The notes below the pieces were generated by a model that worked only from the letters and a program-made list of their open reading frames with translations, made no database searches and was not told where the DNA came from. A DNA stretch of 64,000 bases, taken from positions 186,001 through 250,000 of the forward strand of contig JABCZH010000001.1 of assembly GCA_013289795.1 (NCBI GenBank), read 5' to 3'. The stretch comes from Acidobacteriota bacterium. Its GTDB lineage: Bacteria > Acidobacteriota > Terriglobia > Terriglobales > Acidobacteriaceae. Position 1 is the first letter of the stretch. Every line of letters begins with the position of its first letter. The position numbers were made by a program, and so were the translations under genes. Positions 48,801 through 58,555 of this stretch are shown one piece after another.

Positions 48801-51515
48801 TCATTTCAGTTCTTCTAGCTTGCTCTTTGTCTTTTCTCGCAAGACCTTCAATTCCCCAGCACGCTTTCTCAGTCCTTCAACCACACTCGCCGGCGCCTTC
48901 GCCAGGAAGCCTTCATTGCTCAACTGACGCTGTCCGTTCGCGATTTCTTTTTCCATCTTCTCGAGTTCTTTTGTCAGCCGCTCGCGCTCGGCAGCTACGT
49001 CGATCTTCTTTTCGTAGACTACACGCACGTCGAACTGCGCAGTAGCGCGGGAAGGTGCCTGGCTCGCCTGCGACTGCGCCACATGGCTGATTGTCGACAC
49101 GCTGCCCAGTCGCTCGATGGCTTCTCGCTTCTGATCAACCAGTGTTTTCGTGTGTGGATCATGGGCGAAAAGCTCGATGGGCACCTTCACTTTTGGCTCA
49201 ACTTTCGATTCCGCCCGCAGATTGCGCACGCTGACTATCAAGTCCTGCAGAATGGCCATCTCGGTCTCCGCATTCAAGTCGAGTTTCTTTTCATCTGCCT
49301 GCGGGTAGGCCGCCAGAGCGATCGATTGCAGCGGCGGCTTGCCGTCGTAAATTGCCTGCCAGATTTCCTCCGTGATGAACGGCATGACGGGATGGAGGAG
49401 CCGCAATGCAGCCTCAAACAAGCTGACCAGGTTCTGACAAGCGCTCTGCGCCGATTCTTGCGAGGCCTCATCCAACAGCCGCGGTTTGATCAGCTCCAGA
49501 TACCAGTCGCAGAACTCACCCCAGAAAAAGTCGTAAATCTGGTTCGCAGCCTCGTGAAAACGGTACGTCGCGAGCGCGTCGTTCACACCCTGGGTTACAC
49601 GATTGAACCGGGAAAGAATCCAGCGATCTTCGAGCGCCACAGGCTTGAAGGCCGGAACACCAGCAACGCCGACTCTGTCCACATTCATGAACATGAAGCG
49701 CGCAGCGTTCCAAATCTTGTTGGCAAATGCCCGATAGCCCTCCGTCCTGCTCTCGTTGAACGCGATGTCGGTTCCCGGCGCGGCCATGGCTGCCAGCGTG
49801 AAGCGGGTGGCGTCGGTTCCAAAGCGCTCGATGATCTCCAGCGGATCAATCACGTTGCCCTTGGTCTTCGACATTTTCTGCCGGTCGGCATCGCGCACCA
49901 AGGCGTGAATGTAAACCTGGCGAAAGGGAACGCTGTCGTCTTTCATGTCCGCCCAGCCGCTAGCAGCTTTGATCTTCGGATCCTGCTGATGGCCATCCAT
50001 GAAGTGGCAGCCGAACATGATCATGCGCACCACCCAGAAGAACAAAATCTCGTACGCAGTGATCAGGAGCGTAGTGGGATAAAACACTTGCTGGTCGCGG
50101 GTCTTCTCCGGCCAGCCCAGGGTGGTGAACGGCAGCAAGCCGGACGAAAACCAGGTGTCGAGAACATCGGTGTCCTGGGTAAGCTTTGCGCCGTCACACT
50201 TCGAACACTTGGCGGGCGCTTCCCGGGCAACAATGATTTCGCCACAGGCACAATGCCACGCCGGAATCCGATGTCCCCACCACAACTGGCGCGAGATGCA
50301 CCAGTCGTAAATGTTGTTCATCCAGTTCAGATAGATGGTCTTGTAGTTTTCCGGGACAATGGTGATTTCGCCGCTTTCCACCGCTTCGGTGGCGCGCTTG
50401 GCCAGCGGCGCAATCTTGATGAACCATTGCGTCGAAAGCCGCGGCTCAACCACCACTCCGCAGCGATCGCACTTGCCCAACGCAATGGTGTAGTCCTTCT
50501 CACCCACCAAGAAGCCCTGCTCACGCAAATCCTCCAGAACTCGTTTGCGGGCCGCGAAACGGTCGAGTCCGGCGTAAGGTCCCGAGTTCTGGTTCATGCG
50601 CGCATTTTCGTCCATTACTTCGATCTGAGGCAGCTGATGGCGCAGACCCGCCTGGAAATCGTTGGGATCATGTGCCGGGGTCACCTTCACCGCGCCCGTG
50701 CCGAACTCGGGCTTCGCGAGATCGTCGGTGATGATGGGAATCTCACGATTCATCAGCGGCAACAAGACCTTCTTGCCATGCAGATTCGTATAGCGCTCGT
50801 CCTTTTCATTCACTGCAACCGCTGTGTCACCCAGCATCGTCTCCGGACGCGTGGTCGCAACGGTAATGAATTCATTCGTGCCGACCACCGGGTACCGAAT
50901 CTCGTACAGCTTGCCTGCCACTTCCTCGTGCTTGACCTCAAGATCGGAAATCGCCGTCTCGCAGCGCGGGCACCAATTCACGATGTACTTCCCGCGATAG
51001 ATCAGGCCTTCTTCATACAGGCGGACGAACACCTCGCGCACCGCGCGATTGAGGTTCTCGTCCATGGTGAAGTATTCCCGGTCCCAATCGACCGACGCGC
51101 CCAGGCGCTTCATCTGGTCGAGGATCGCGTTGCCATAGAGCTGCTTCCATTCCCATACCCGCTCAATAAACTTCTCGCGGCCCAGATCGCGGCGCTTCTT
51201 ACCTTCACTCACCAATTGCCGTTCGACCATCATTTGCGTAGCGATACCGGCATGATCGGTACCGGGCAGCCAAAGTGTCACAAACCCACGCATGCGATGC
51301 CAGCGCACGATAATGTCCATCTGCGTCTGATTGAGCATGTGGCCCATGTGCAAACGTCCGGTAACGTTTGGCGGGGGCAACAGCAGCGTAAACACGGGCC
51401 GCGTCTCGCCCGGCGGAGGCGTCTTCACCGAAAACAGCTTCTCGCTGATCCAGTACTCAGCCCAGCGCTTTTCAATCGCGCCTGGCTCGTAGGATTTTTG
51501 GAGTTCGTGGGGCAT
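48801..51515 (-). CDS. valS: Valyl-tRNA synthetase
   Basis: 904 residues, full length. PPPNVTGRLHMGHMLNQTQMD holds the HIGH motif, WLPGTDHAGIATQM and NWCPRCETAISDLEV follow, the editing domain includes TRPETMLGDTAVAVN, and KMSKTKGNVIDPLE the KMSKS motif. A C-terminal coiled-coil arm (AERERLTKELEKMEKEIANGQRQLSNEGFLAKAPASVVEGLR) is present. The ORF track on the opposite strand is open for 838 codons; that is a shadow. No T-box leader is visible. Confidence 0.97.
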   Translation of the reverse strand: MPHELQKSYEPGAIEKRWAEYWISEKLFSVKTPPPGETRPVFTLLLPPPNVTGRLHMGHMLNQTQMDIIVRWHRMRGFVTLWLPGTDHAGIATQMMVERQLVSEGKKRRDLGREKFIERVWEWKQLYGNAILDQMKRLGASVDWDREYFTMDENLNRAVREVFVRLYEEGLIYRGKYIVNWCPRCETAISDLEVKHEEVAGKLYEIRYPVVGTNEFITVATTRPETMLGDTAVAVNEKDERYTNLHGKKVLLPLMNREIPIITDDLAKPEFGTGAVKVTPAHDPNDFQAGLRHQLPQIEVMDENARMNQNSGPYAGLDRFAARKRVLEDLREQGFLVGEKDYTIALGKCDRCGVVVEPRLSTQWFIKIAPLAKRATEAVESGEITIVPENYKTIYLNWMNNIYDWCISRQLWWGHRIPAWHCACGEIIVAREAPAKCSKCDGAKLTQDTDVLDTWFSSGLLPFTTLGWPEKTRDQQVFYPTTLLITAYEILFFWVVRMIMFGCHFMDGHQQDPKIKAASGWADMKDDSVPFRQVYIHALVRDADRQKMSKTKGNVIDPLEIIERFGTDATRFTLAAMAAPGTDIAFNESRTEGYRAFANKIWNAARFMFMNVDRVGVAGVPAFKPVALEDRWILSRFNRVTQGVNDALATYRFHEAANQIYDFFWGEFCDWYLELIKPRLLDEASQESAQSACQNLVSLFEAALRLLHPVMPFITEEIWQAIYDGKPPLQSIALAAYPQADEKKLDLNAETEMAILQDLIVSVRNLRAESKVEPKVKVPIELFAHDPHTKTLVDQKREAIERLGSVSTISHVAQSQASQAPSRATAQFDVRVVYEKKIDVAAERERLTKELEKMEKEIANGQRQLSNEGFLAKAPASVVEGLRKRAGELKVLREKTKSKLEELK

Positions 51516-51520
51516 GAAAA

Positions 51521-51620
51521 AGCACTCAGCACTCAGCCGTCAGCAATCAGCCAGCCGGTTTCCGAAGGATCGCTCCGGAACGTCAGGGCTGAATGCTGAC
51601 TGCTGAATGCTGAGTGCCCT
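51521..51620. repeat. Palindromic tandem-word repeat, family C
   Basis: The left arm at 51521-51552 holds tandem words AGCACTCAGC, ACTCAGCCG, TCAGCAATCAGCC. The right arm at 51587-51620 is the imperfect reverse complement, GGCTGAATGCTGACTGCTGAATGC and so on. It fills the gap between the TetR gene and valS. It would form a long hairpin in either transcript and is related to the accD-folC element at 3335-3464. Confidence 0.82.
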
Positions 51621-51650
51621 CTTGATCTTACAGGCGGTTTCAAAAAGCGG

Positions 51651-52280
51651 TCAAACGAGTGGAGCTTCAGTGTTGCCACTCTCCAGCTGTTGAGAGGCGC
51701 CGAAAAGGACCGGACTCACCACGGTTTCAATCGTGGCTGCCATCTCCTCGGCGGGGACACGGTTGGTGGTCTGAAACCAGCGGCGCGCAGCCCCAAAAAC
51801 GGCCCAGGCCGCGGTGGTCGCCAGCAGTGCTGTATCGACACGGGGTGCCGTCCCATGAAGGGCAAGGCCTTCCTTAAACATGCCCTCGACGACGGGAATG
51901 ATGGAGCCTTCGAGCGACATCCGCGCCAACTGACTGGGACAGCCTGTGGTCTCCGCAAGATAGTCGCAGACGCCCAGGGCAATGGCGCGCAGTGCTCCAT
52001 GGCAGTCGGTAAAGGTGATGGCGCGGCGCTTTATCAGGTCCCGGAAACGGGCTTCTGTCATGGCCTGGAGCAGCGCGTTCTTGTCGGGATAGTGAAGGTA
52101 AAAGGTGGCCCGGTTTAGCGTCGCGTCATCGGCTATCTCCTGGACGGAGATGTCTTCGAACTCCTTTTTTTTCAATAACCTTCCTAGTGAATCCATGAGC
52201 ATGCGGCGGCTGCGCAGAATGCGCGGATCCGTCGTTCCGGTCTCGGGCGTTCCCTTCTCGGGTTGAAGAAGCTGGGCCAT
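51651..52280 (-). CDS. TetR/AcrR-family repressor
   Basis: 209 residues from ATG 52280; 52307 would add nine. The helix-turn-helix is LLKKKEFEDISVQEIADDATLNRATFYLHYPDKNALLQAM, then a helical ligand domain (GALRAIALGVCDYLAETTGCPSQLARM) ending in IIPVVEGMFKEGLALHG and AAWAVFGAARRWFQT. It is divergent from azoR-doxX with operator-like repeats between, so it very likely represses them and itself; the inducer would be a quinone, azo compound or related electrophile. Confidence 0.9.
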   Translation of the reverse strand: MAQLLQPEKGTPETGTTDPRILRSRRMLMDSLGRLLKKKEFEDISVQEIADDATLNRATFYLHYPDKNALLQAMTEARFRDLIKRRAITFTDCHGALRAIALGVCDYLAETTGCPSQLARMSLEGSIIPVVEGMFKEGLALHGTAPRVDTALLATTAAWAVFGAARRWFQTTNRVPAEEMAATIETVVSPVLFGASQQLESGNTEAPLV

Positions 52281-52315
52281 TCCTACCGTGAGAATACCTT
52301 TTCCCACAGATTAAA

Positions 52316-52371
52316 GCGACACTTGTTTATTTTCTTGAATCGACAAATGTCTATTACTAATCAAATGTCGC
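52316..52371. promoter_or_regulatory. Operator-like inverted repeats for the TetR-type repressor
   Basis: GCGACACTTG (52316-52325) and CAAATGTCGC (52362-52371) form an inverted repeat, nine of ten bases matching. In the middle lies the near palindrome CGACAAATGTC (52341-52351), which contains the same half-site. Three related half-sites in 56 bases in a divergent region, and no other gene present, make them the likely operator. Confidence 0.55.
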
Positions 52372-52387
52372 GTAAGAGGGATTATCA

Positions 52388-53014
52388 ATGTCGACGCTGC
52401 TACATATCGATTCCAGCCCACTCTACGGCCGGTCAGTCTCCCGCGAGCTGACCGCCGCGTTTGTCAGCCAATGGAAGGCTACGCACCCGGATGGAAGGGT
52501 CATAGACCGCGACCTGAACGCAACCGCGATGCCGCCAGTCAATGCGGAATGGGTCGGTGCCGTCTACACGCCGGAACAGGCCCGCACTCCCCAGCAAAGG
52601 GAATTGCTTTCGCTCTCCGACTCCATGCTCGCCGAATTGGAGCAGGCCGACGAATACGTCATCGGAGTGCCGATGCATAACTTTGGTGTGCCTTCCGTGC
52701 TCAAGCTATGGATCGATCAGATTGCGCGGGTCGGCAGGACCTTCTCCTACGGCGAGGGAGGACCGAAGGGCCTGATTCGCGGTAAGAAGGCGACCTTCAT
52801 CATCGCAACCGGCGGGATCTACGACGCTCAGACGCAGAGGGCCTCGTTCAATTTCGTGGAGCCGTATCTGCGGTCCGTATTTAGTTTCCTTGGCGTGACG
52901 GACACCACCTTCCTCACCGCAGGCGGGACCAGCGCGCTGAACCAGGGGAAGGACCGGAACGCGTTCCTTGCACCACATCTCCAGGCCGTGCAGACGCACG
53001 CGCAGACTTTCTAG
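52388..53014 (+). CDS. azoR: FMN-dependent NADH-azoreductase
   Basis: 208 residues of the flavodoxin-like fold. LHIDSSPLYGRSVSRELTAAF opens it, IGVPMHNFGVPSVLKLWIDQIARVGRTFSYGEGGPKGLIRGKKATFIIATGG follows, and the end carries FLGVTDTTFLTAGG. AzoR reduces azo dyes and quinones with two electrons from NADH. It is divergent from a TetR repressor and upstream of a DoxX protein, a common detoxification set. Confidence 0.94.
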   Translation: MSTLLHIDSSPLYGRSVSRELTAAFVSQWKATHPDGRVIDRDLNATAMPPVNAEWVGAVYTPEQARTPQQRELLSLSDSMLAELEQADEYVIGVPMHNFGVPSVLKLWIDQIARVGRTFSYGEGGPKGLIRGKKATFIIATGGIYDAQTQRASFNFVEPYLRSVFSFLGVTDTTFLTAGGTSALNQGKDRNAFLAPHLQAVQTHAQTF

Positions 53015-53025
53015 AGAGGACCCTT

Positions 53026-53418
53026 ATGAAAACTACTTCAATTGTTGCTCGCTATCTACTGGGCCTTATGTTTACGGTCTTTGGGTTGAACGGATTTCTC
53101 AACTTCATCCACCAGCCGCCCCCGGCGAATCCGCTGGCAATGCAGTTCTTTGTTGCCGTCAGCGTATCGCACTTTGCCGCGTTCTTTTTCGCGGTGCAGG
53201 TTCTTGGCGGACTGTTGCTGCTCTTCGGCTACTGCGTGCCACTGGCGCTGACAGTGTTGGCGGCAGAGCTCTACAACATCCTTGCGTTTCACCTGACGTT
53301 TGCTCCGGCGACCATCGCACCGGCTTTGGTGGCCTCCGTACTGTGGGTACTGGTCTTCCTTCAGTATCGCGAAAGCTTCAAGGGCATCTTCAGCGCGAAT
53401 GCTGCGACGCAGGCATGA
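53026..53418 (+). CDS. DoxX-family membrane protein
   Basis: 130 residues and four hydrophobic helices. YLLGLMFTVFGLNGFLNFIHQPP and AVQVLGGLLLLFGYCVPLALTVLAAELYNILAFHL are typical of DoxX/SURF4-like proteins. It starts 12 bases after azoR and is probably part of the same electrophile-response operon. Confidence 0.88.
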   Translation: MKTTSIVARYLLGLMFTVFGLNGFLNFIHQPPPANPLAMQFFVAVSVSHFAAFFFAVQVLGGLLLLFGYCVPLALTVLAAELYNILAFHLTFAPATIAPALVASVLWVLVFLQYRESFKGIFSANAATQA

Positions 53419-53510
53419 ATTGCGTCGCAGCAATTGCCGCGATTCGTACCGCGCGGGTGTGGAGCTGAGCTTGTCCGAGTCTGAGACGAAAGGGTGCAGT
53501 GAGGCGTCAG

Positions 53511-56231
53511 TTATGGCAACGGGATGCGATAGAGGTTGCGGCGCGTGTTCCGGCGAGTGTAGGCGTAGACGGATGGACTGATGGCAGAGCTCACGAACTG
53601 GGGAATCTCAGCAGCCGGTTTTGCAGCGGTCAAATCCTCTAGTCGTCCGATTCCGGATGATGGCAGCTTCGGAAGTCCGGTGTCATGCAGAACGGGCAGG
53701 GCGTAGCTACCCTCGTGCAGGGATGGAAAGTAGATGTACAAGATTGTCCCACTGGTGTTCCAGGTGGGCAAGCAGTAGACCTGGCAGAGCGGAACAGCCT
53801 CACCTCCATCAACCGGGAACGCTGTGATAGCAGCCTTGACCTCCTCACTTGAAACTGGAGAGCCGCCAACCACCCAACGACCGTCCGGCGACACAGCTAT
53901 GATATCGAAAACCCGCCGGGAGGATAGCTTGCGGCGACCGGTTCCGTCTGGTTTCGTGCGATAGAGAAAATTCGATCCACCTTCGATTGCTCGAAAGACC
54001 AAATCGCCATCGGGTAGGAAATGCGGAGAATCTTCGATCTCGGTGGACGAAATGCGCGTCGGAGAGGAGCGACGGTTGGTAGGTGCAACCCACAGGCTGG
54101 AATGGCCGCTCGAATCGTTCATGGCGAACGTGACTGCCTTTCCATCCCGCGAAACTGAGTAGCTTTCCATGGAATAGCCCGGCAGGACCCTTTCTTCTTT
54201 CCCGCCGGTCAGGTCTTTGCCCCATAGCTCGTAACCGGCTGCTTGGGCGTTGGCTACCAAGTAATAGAGGTTGTTCCCATCCCAAGAGAAAGAAGGTTCG
54301 GCCGCATTCCCTTCCGAGGAAAGCTGGTGGTCGCCGTCCTTGTCGTGAAGCCAAACCGTGCTGTCTTGCGATCCCACGGAGGTGATAAGTGATTTGCCGT
54401 CGGCCGCCATTGCAATGCCCTCTTGCGAGGTTGGGCCAGAAGTCACCAGCTGTGGTTCACCGTCCGGGAAACGCTGCCGCCAGATATGTGATTCTCGTCC
54501 TGCTCCGATTCCTGGTTCGAGTTGTAGCTGTAATTTGTCACCCTCTTTGAGAGTGAGGTACAGCCATTTGCCGTCCGGCGACCAGGCACCTGACGTACAG
54601 GCGCTGTTGGCAAGACCAACGACTCGCCCGTCGCCAGCGCGCTCGAAAGGAACAACCCGGCACGGCAGAAATACTTCCTGACTGCCCATTTCAACGATCA
54701 GCACCCATCGACCGTCCGGGGAAAGATAGGAATGATGCGCCATGCTGCGGTCACCGGGCGGAACGTAAACCTCGCGCCTCTGCCCTCGGCCTTCGTCGGT
54801 GGTCACAACCACCATGTGCAATCCTTCTCTGATCTCAGAAAAGAGCAGCTGCTTTCCATCTTCGACCCAAGTCAATGACGACGCATTGGGCAGCAGCATG
54901 TGGGGTTCGCCACCGAGCACGGGCACTTCCCACATGTTCCAAGGCGGGATGGTGCCGTATGCAATGCGTGAGCCATCTGGAGAGAAGACTGGACTTAACT
55001 TCCACAGAGCGTCGTGGGTGAGCTGGACGGGCTCGCCGTTGGGCAGGATCTTGACGTAAATTTGGCCAGGGCCGAAGAAGGAATCACCTCCACGGATGAA
55101 AGCAAGCATCCGCCCATCCGGGGAGAGCGCCGGGTAAACCGCGGAGTCAGTGAAGAAAGTGAGTTGCTGCCATTCCGTGCTGGGCGCCGGGCTGCTCCGG
55201 GACGAGCGATATAGAAATGCTCCGGCTACGGCTGCGAGAGCAAGCAGCGCAACCGCAATATAGTAGTAGCCCTTTCGCAACGGGATTCTTGTCACGCCCG
55301 AGGTCACAGCCCGTGATTCTGGACCCTCCGTTTCCCGTTGTCCTGAAGGTGACGCAGGGACGCGGCCCGAACTGCTGTCGCGCTTCAGCCGTTGTAATTC
55401 TGCCCCCAGGTCAGACGCGTGCTGGTAGCGCAGGTTGGGATCTTTCTCCATCGCCCGATTGATGACTTCCTCCAACCTGGCAGGCAGAGCCGGATTCAGG
55501 CGGATGGGTGCGACCGGTTCTCGATTGAGGATGGCATCGAAAATGACGCCGGAAGTTTCTCCTCGAAATGGCAAAGTGCCTGTGGCCATTTCATACAGCA
55601 CCACGCCGAACGAGAACAGGTCGGTTCGGGCATCCAGTTCCTTGCCTCGCACTTGTTCCGGCGACATGTAGACGACGGTGCCTACTGCAGTGCCAGGGCT
55701 TGTCAGCAGTTCTTCTGCTGTTGCAGTCGGCGTCGCAGAAACACCGCCCTCCCCGGCGACGAAGGCGAACTTCGCCAAACCGAAATCAAGGACCTTGGCG
55801 TGCACATTCTTGGTGACAAAAATGTTCCCAGGCTTGATGTCGCGGTGCACGACGCCCCTGGCGTGCGCCGCATTCAGAGCATCGGCGATTTCGATGGCCA
55901 GCGATAGAATCAGTTCGGTTTCCAGCGCACGCCCCGCAATACGGTGCTTCAGCGTCATTCCCTCCAGGAATTCCATGGCGATGAACGCTGCCTCGTGCTG
56001 GTCATCAATCTCGTATATGGTGCAAATGTTGGGATGGTTCAAAGCGGAGGCAGCCTGAGCCTCACGTTGGAAGCGAGCTAGAGCTTGTGCATTCTTGGCA
56101 ACGTCGTCGGGCAGGAACTTCAAGGCAACAAAGCGGTGCAGCCTTACATCCTCGGCCTTGTAGACGACACCCATCCCGCCGCCGCCCAGCTTCTCGACGA
56201 TGCGATAATGCGAGATGGTCTGGCCGATCAT
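53511..56231 (-). CDS. Serine/threonine protein kinase with C-terminal PD40/TolB-like repeats
   Basis: 906 residues. The kinase domain is at about residues 8-290: [29 protein letters not shown] (catalytic Lys), [31 protein letters not shown] and DFGLAKF, and [31 protein letters not shown]. One transmembrane helix ([20 protein letters not shown]) near residue 330 divides it from an outside beta-propeller with units such as [32 protein letters not shown] and [16 protein letters not shown]. Such sensor kinases abound in acidobacteria. Confidence 0.92.
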   Translation of the reverse strand: MIGQTISHYRIVEKLGGGGMGVVYKAEDVRLHRFVALKFLPDDVAKNAQALARFQREAQAASALNHPNICTIYEIDDQHEAAFIAMEFLEGMTLKHRIAGRALETELILSLAIEIADALNAAHARGVVHRDIKPGNIFVTKNVHAKVLDFGLAKFAFVAGEGGVSATPTATAEELLTSPGTAVGTVVYMSPEQVRGKELDARTDLFSFGVVLYEMATGTLPFRGETSGVIFDAILNREPVAPIRLNPALPARLEEVINRAMEKDPNLRYQHASDLGAELQRLKRDSSSGRVPASPSGQRETEGPESRAVTSGVTRIPLRKGYYYIAVALLALAAVAGAFLYRSSRSSPAPSTEWQQLTFFTDSAVYPALSPDGRMLAFIRGGDSFFGPGQIYVKILPNGEPVQLTHDALWKLSPVFSPDGSRIAYGTIPPWNMWEVPVLGGEPHMLLPNASSLTWVEDGKQLLFSEIREGLHMVVVTTDEGRGQRREVYVPPGDRSMAHHSYLSPDGRWVLIVEMGSQEVFLPCRVVPFERAGDGRVVGLANSACTSGAWSPDGKWLYLTLKEGDKLQLQLEPGIGAGRESHIWRQRFPDGEPQLVTSGPTSQEGIAMAADGKSLITSVGSQDSTVWLHDKDGDHQLSSEGNAAEPSFSWDGNNLYYLVANAQAAGYELWGKDLTGGKEERVLPGYSMESYSVSRDGKAVTFAMNDSSGHSSLWVAPTNRRSSPTRISSTEIEDSPHFLPDGDLVFRAIEGGSNFLYRTKPDGTGRRKLSSRRVFDIIAVSPDGRWVVGGSPVSSEEVKAAITAFPVDGGEAVPLCQVYCLPTWNTSGTILYIYFPSLHEGSYALPVLHDTGLPKLPSSGIGRLEDLTAAKPAAEIPQFVSSAISPSVYAYTRRNTRRNLYRIPLP

Positions 56232-56402
56232 TGGATTGAAATCTTAGGACTCGCTGTTTGGCAAGTCAATGAAGCCGTGGATTTGGCAGAGCCTCGGAAG
56301 ATTCTTGAGGATAAATCGTTGCCTCGCCCCTATCCGTCAAACGACGCGAGGTCGAGTCGAAGATCCGGTATAGAATTCGAGAAGTACAAGGGGCGAGCAG
56401 TC

Positions 56403-56591
56403 ATGGAAACCCAGAGTGAACCCAGTCCTAGGCAAAATCCAGCCCAGGCAGCAGAGCATATCGCAAGTGCTCACCAGGTTCTTAAGGCGCTGCAAGAGAA
56501 GATCGGGAAGCATCCAGAACTCGGCGCCGCCATTGCGAAACTGGAGATGGCGCTGAATATTCTGACGGTGAAGACGGGTGGGATGCTGTAG
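56403..56591 (+). CDS. Small protein of unknown function
   Basis: 62 residues from ATG 56403, in the gap between the kinase and the response-regulator gene. An extension of the frame to 56085 overlaps the kinase start and is unlikely to be coding. The body (AAEHIASAHQVLKALQEKIGKHPELGAAIAKLEMALNILTVKTGGML) is a helical hairpin with a pattern of hydrophobic residues. GGGG lies before the ATG. It is the only plus-strand gene between 53.4 and 60.9 kb. Confidence 0.55.
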   Translation: METQSEPSPRQNPAQAAEHIASAHQVLKALQEKIGKHPELGAAIAKLEMALNILTVKTGGML

Positions 56592-56607
56592 CGGAATACC
56601 GGCGGGC

Positions 56608-58395
56608 TTACTTGTTCTTTTTCTCTTTGCTCATCTTTTTGGAAATTTCTTCCATCAGTCTGGGCTTGAGATCCGCCAGCACGCTGTCCACGATGCTGGC
56701 GACGGACTCCTCTTGGCCGCCAGTTTCACTATCAGATTCAGCGTCCGGAGTGGAAACTGGTGCTGCTTCGGGTAGGTTCTGTGTCGGGATCTGTGTCGCA
56801 GCAGCGGCATCGACGACAGATTCGCGAATGTGTTTCCAGCTCTCCCACGCTGCCGCCAGTTCCGATTCGCGTTGGCGCTCGTCCGCGTTACTCGAGGAAG
56901 CCCCACTCTGCGGGACTTCCGATGGCAACGCCGATTGTGAAATTGCGTCCCCACTCCCCGCTGCTGCGGCGGCAAAGGCCGCCCCTTGCGATTCAGACGT
57001 TGCTGCCTCGGCCGAGGCGCGAGGCAGAACCGAATCAACCAGGTTCGACAATGTTGGCAGGGCCGTCTCATTGATCGTCGCCTCGGTGATCGCCGCCACC
57101 AGCGAACTACGCTCCGCAGCTAACTCAACCGCTTCCTGATGCAGCTCATCAGTACTGCTGTACGCCGCAACTTCCACCGCCGGGGCGGACTGCCCGGTTT
57201 CATCGGCGTGCACGGCCGCCATCGCTGCGAGCGCCTTCTGCATCTCCTGCTCCAGGACTAGCGCAGACTCCGCGTCTGTGACCGCCACCAGGTCAGCTGT
57301 CCAGCGCGGCCCAGTGAATCGCTGTGACACTCCATGCCCATTCGAGGGTCCGAGCGTTTCCAAGGCGGCGGCAAAGTCATCCCGCTCCTCTGGTTTGGAC
57401 AGCGTTTCGGCGGGAGCGGTGCTCGCGACTTCCTCCACCGGGGCCTGCGTTTCCGGCTGGGGTTCAAGAGCGGCACTCGTCGCCATTTCCACAACTTCCG
57501 GCTTCGTTTCCTCCACGACCGGCGGTTCGTTTTTCTGCTCCGCCTCCACGCGCTCGGGTTCTGCCGGAGTTTCTTCGATCGAAGCGGCAGTCGCGAAGGT
57601 CGCAACAACTTCGTCTCTCGCATCGGCCATCGTTTCTGGTTTTGCCTCTTCCATCGAAGTCGGCATCGTGACGGCCGGCTCGCTCGCAGTCACAGTCTTC
57701 ACTTCCGGCTCCACTGTCGGTTCCGAGGCTTGGGTTCCGAATGCTGCCGCAGCGGCATGGATGGCGGCGATCTCGTCGGGCGTAATGTCAGGCGGTACGG
57801 CTCCGGGTGTGTCCACCGTTGGCTGTTCTTTGCGGACCTCAGGCTTTGGTGGCGGACTCTGCTCCTCAATCTCCACCTCCGGACCATGGCTCTGCGGCAC
57901 GGGAATCTTCAGGCGGTTCTTCCATCCACTTTCGAGGTCACCGTATTCGTTGGAGGGAGCGTCGGTCTCGAGGGCGGACATCGCTTTAGCAAATCGGCCC
58001 GGCTTGTAGGGCGCGGGTTGAGGAACGATCCGATCTTCCAGCTTGGTGAGAGCGGTAAGCAGTTCGCTGGCTTCAAAAGGCTTAACGATGAAAGCATCAG
58101 CCCGAACCCGGCGTGCCTCTTCCGGCTTGAATGGCTCCAACTTTCCCACCGTCAGTAGTACCGGAATGCGCGCTGTCTCCTTGGACTCGCGCAGCCGCTG
58201 GCAGACTTCGAGGCCCCCGTAGCCCGGCATATACACATCGAGAACAATCAGATCTGGTTTGGACTCTGCAATCTTCTTCAGCGCGGCCGAGCCGTTGTTG
58301 ACCGTAGTGACTTCATAGCCGGCATCGCTAAGGATTCTCCGGCCCATGTTCTGAGCAGTCACACTGTCATCGGCAAGCAGGATTTTGCGCGCCAA
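56608..58395 (-). CDS. Response regulator receiver protein with a long low-complexity tail
   Basis: 595 residues with TTG start after AAAGGAC. Residues 1-120 are a complete receiver domain: acidic pair D9-D10, phosphoacceptor D53 in VLDVYMPG, T82 and K105 in VKPFEAS. The remaining 470 residues are rich in Ala, Glu, Pro, Thr and Ser, with no DNA-binding or enzyme domain, until a Lys-rich end (EISKKMSKEKKNK). A short motif in the tail, EKVSSVVEIAANAE type, is absent. Function of the tail is unknown; it may scaffold partners like the FrzS/PilZ class. Confidence 0.85.
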   Translation of the reverse strand: MARKILLADDSVTAQNMGRRILSDAGYEVTTVNNGSAALKKIAESKPDLIVLDVYMPGYGGLEVCQRLRESKETARIPVLLTVGKLEPFKPEEARRVRADAFIVKPFEASELLTALTKLEDRIVPQPAPYKPGRFAKAMSALETDAPSNEYGDLESGWKNRLKIPVPQSHGPEVEIEEQSPPPKPEVRKEQPTVDTPGAVPPDITPDEIAAIHAAAAAFGTQASEPTVEPEVKTVTASEPAVTMPTSMEEAKPETMADARDEVVATFATAASIEETPAEPERVEAEQKNEPPVVEETKPEVVEMATSAALEPQPETQAPVEEVASTAPAETLSKPEERDDFAAALETLGPSNGHGVSQRFTGPRWTADLVAVTDAESALVLEQEMQKALAAMAAVHADETGQSAPAVEVAAYSSTDELHQEAVELAAERSSLVAAITEATINETALPTLSNLVDSVLPRASAEAATSESQGAAFAAAAAGSGDAISQSALPSEVPQSGASSSNADERQRESELAAAWESWKHIRESVVDAAAATQIPTQNLPEAAPVSTPDAESDSETGGQEESVASIVDSVLADLKPRLMEEISKKMSKEKKNK

Positions 58396-58555
58396 GCGAT
58401 GTCCTTTTGAGCAATCGGAGGATAGGCCGAAGGTAACGTGTCCGGGACCCTAAGTCAATGAGAATAGACCTATTACGCAGGTTACGAGGGGTCAGTATCC
58501 ACCGCGCCGAAGCGGGGTTCAGCGAAACTGGGACATTCCTCCCAGAAGCTTCGAC

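Noticed and set aside
49083-51599. An 838-codon open frame on the strand opposite to valS.
   Set aside because: It mirrors an intact valyl-tRNA synthetase gene; the lack of stops follows from high GC and codon use. The protein shows no domain and has a skewed composition.
51516-51650. A T-box riboswitch in front of valS.
   Set aside because: The region is a tandem-word palindrome; no T-box sequence or specifier loop could be found.
57334-58158. A 274-codon plus-strand frame opposite the response-regulator tail.
   Set aside because: Low-complexity shadow of the Ala/Glu/Pro-rich tail; no start signal or domain.
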